A stretch of DNA of 64,000 bases from Adineta vaga. Taxonomy: Eukaryota > Rotifera. The notes beneath the pieces are model-generated. The model saw nothing but the letters and a program-made list of their open reading frames with translations. It ran no database searches and had not been told where the DNA came from. The position numbers were made by a program, and so were the translations under genes. The stretch is taken from contig CP075494.1 in NCBI GenBank assembly GCA_021613535.1, positions 10,292,001 to 10,356,000 on the forward strand, in the 5' to 3' direction. Positions 63,879 through 64,000 of the stretch are shown here, one piece after another. Positions within the stretch are counted from its first letter, which is position 1. Every line of letters begins with the position of its first letter.

Positions 63879-64000
63879 ATGATGGATGAACACATTGATG
63901 ATAATCAAATCAAAACTGATCTTCGGTATCGTTTCGAATATCTATCAAAATTTCTTAATTTTACTCCCAATGATATAACAATGTTAAATTCATTAGCACC
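63879..64000 (+). CDS. Protoglobin-type globin, copy E (5' part; cut by window end)
   Basis: The last 122 bases encode MMDEHIDDNQIKTDLRYRFE then YLSKFLNFTPNDITMLNSLA and P, the same opening block as the other four copies. There are two adjacent ATGs; the second (63882) aligns with the MDEHID start of copy C. The haem-pocket part and tail lie outside the window, so intactness cannot be judged. Confidence 0.8.
   Translation, partial: MMDEHIDDNQIKTDLRYRFEYLSKFLNFTPNDITMLNSLA

Overview
The window is nuclear DNA of a metazoan, most likely a bdelloid rotifer (Adineta, Rotaria or Philodina type). It is strongly AT-rich and gene-dense, with many GT-AG introns of about 50-60 nt. It mixes conserved animal genes (coronin, DNAJB11, calmodulin, Pur-alpha, WSTF/ACF1-like, RUVBL1, ARV1, DEGS, CHTOP, POFUT1) with families typical of bdelloid accessory DNA: NHL-repeat proteins, TPR/ADP-ribosyltransferase proteins, an orphan GPCR and genes that look horizontally acquired. 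The species call is an inference from gene content and style; no marker gene is present.

Layout. Bases 1-13 kb hold housekeeping genes: coronin 3' end, ER co-chaperone DNAJB11, an unrecognised small gene, calmodulin head-to-head with Pur-alpha, and a large chromatin-remodelling subunit with WAC, DDT, WHIM and two PHD fingers but no bromodomain. Bases 13-19 kb hold two tandem secreted Cu/Zn superoxide dismutases, a small Ig-like receptor and a one-domain granulin. Bases 20-33 kb hold an unrecognised two-exon gene, a flavin monooxygenase, a small secreted protein, a tandem pair of catechol-type O-methyltransferases, a PTB-domain/polyQ protein, a single-pass receptor-like protein and a secreted eight-cysteine protein. 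Bases 33-50 kb hold RUVBL1 tail-to-tail with ARV1 (22 bp apart), two convergent sphingolipid desaturases, CHTOP, POFUT1, a broken NHL-EGF membrane gene and a divergent intronless PIP-kinase.

Bases 50-64 kb are the most unusual part. Five single-domain, intronless, same-strand protoglobin-type genes lie here (50094, 51233, 55414, 57753 and 63879, the last cut by the window end). Each complete copy keeps a GxxHT helix-F motif, the expected proximal haem histidine. Three of the four complete copies end in a cysteine four residues from the C terminus after a basic/polar tail, which suggests lipid anchoring. Between the copies lie two decayed genes (a TPR/ART gene and a coiled-coil/NHL gene) and an intronless seven-helix receptor. 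This looks like an expanding accessory gene array in a fast-turnover region.

Functional themes are mostly inferred: redox and oxygen chemistry (two SODs, FMO, protoglobins), membrane lipids (two DEGS, ARV1, PIP kinase), chromatin and mRNP (BAZ1-like, RUVBL1, CHTOP, Pur-alpha) and ER quality control and glycosylation (DNAJB11, POFUT1). I saw no rRNA, tRNA, intact transposon or CRISPR. Exon joins were made by eye from frame and splice signals, and few were checked against more than family memory.
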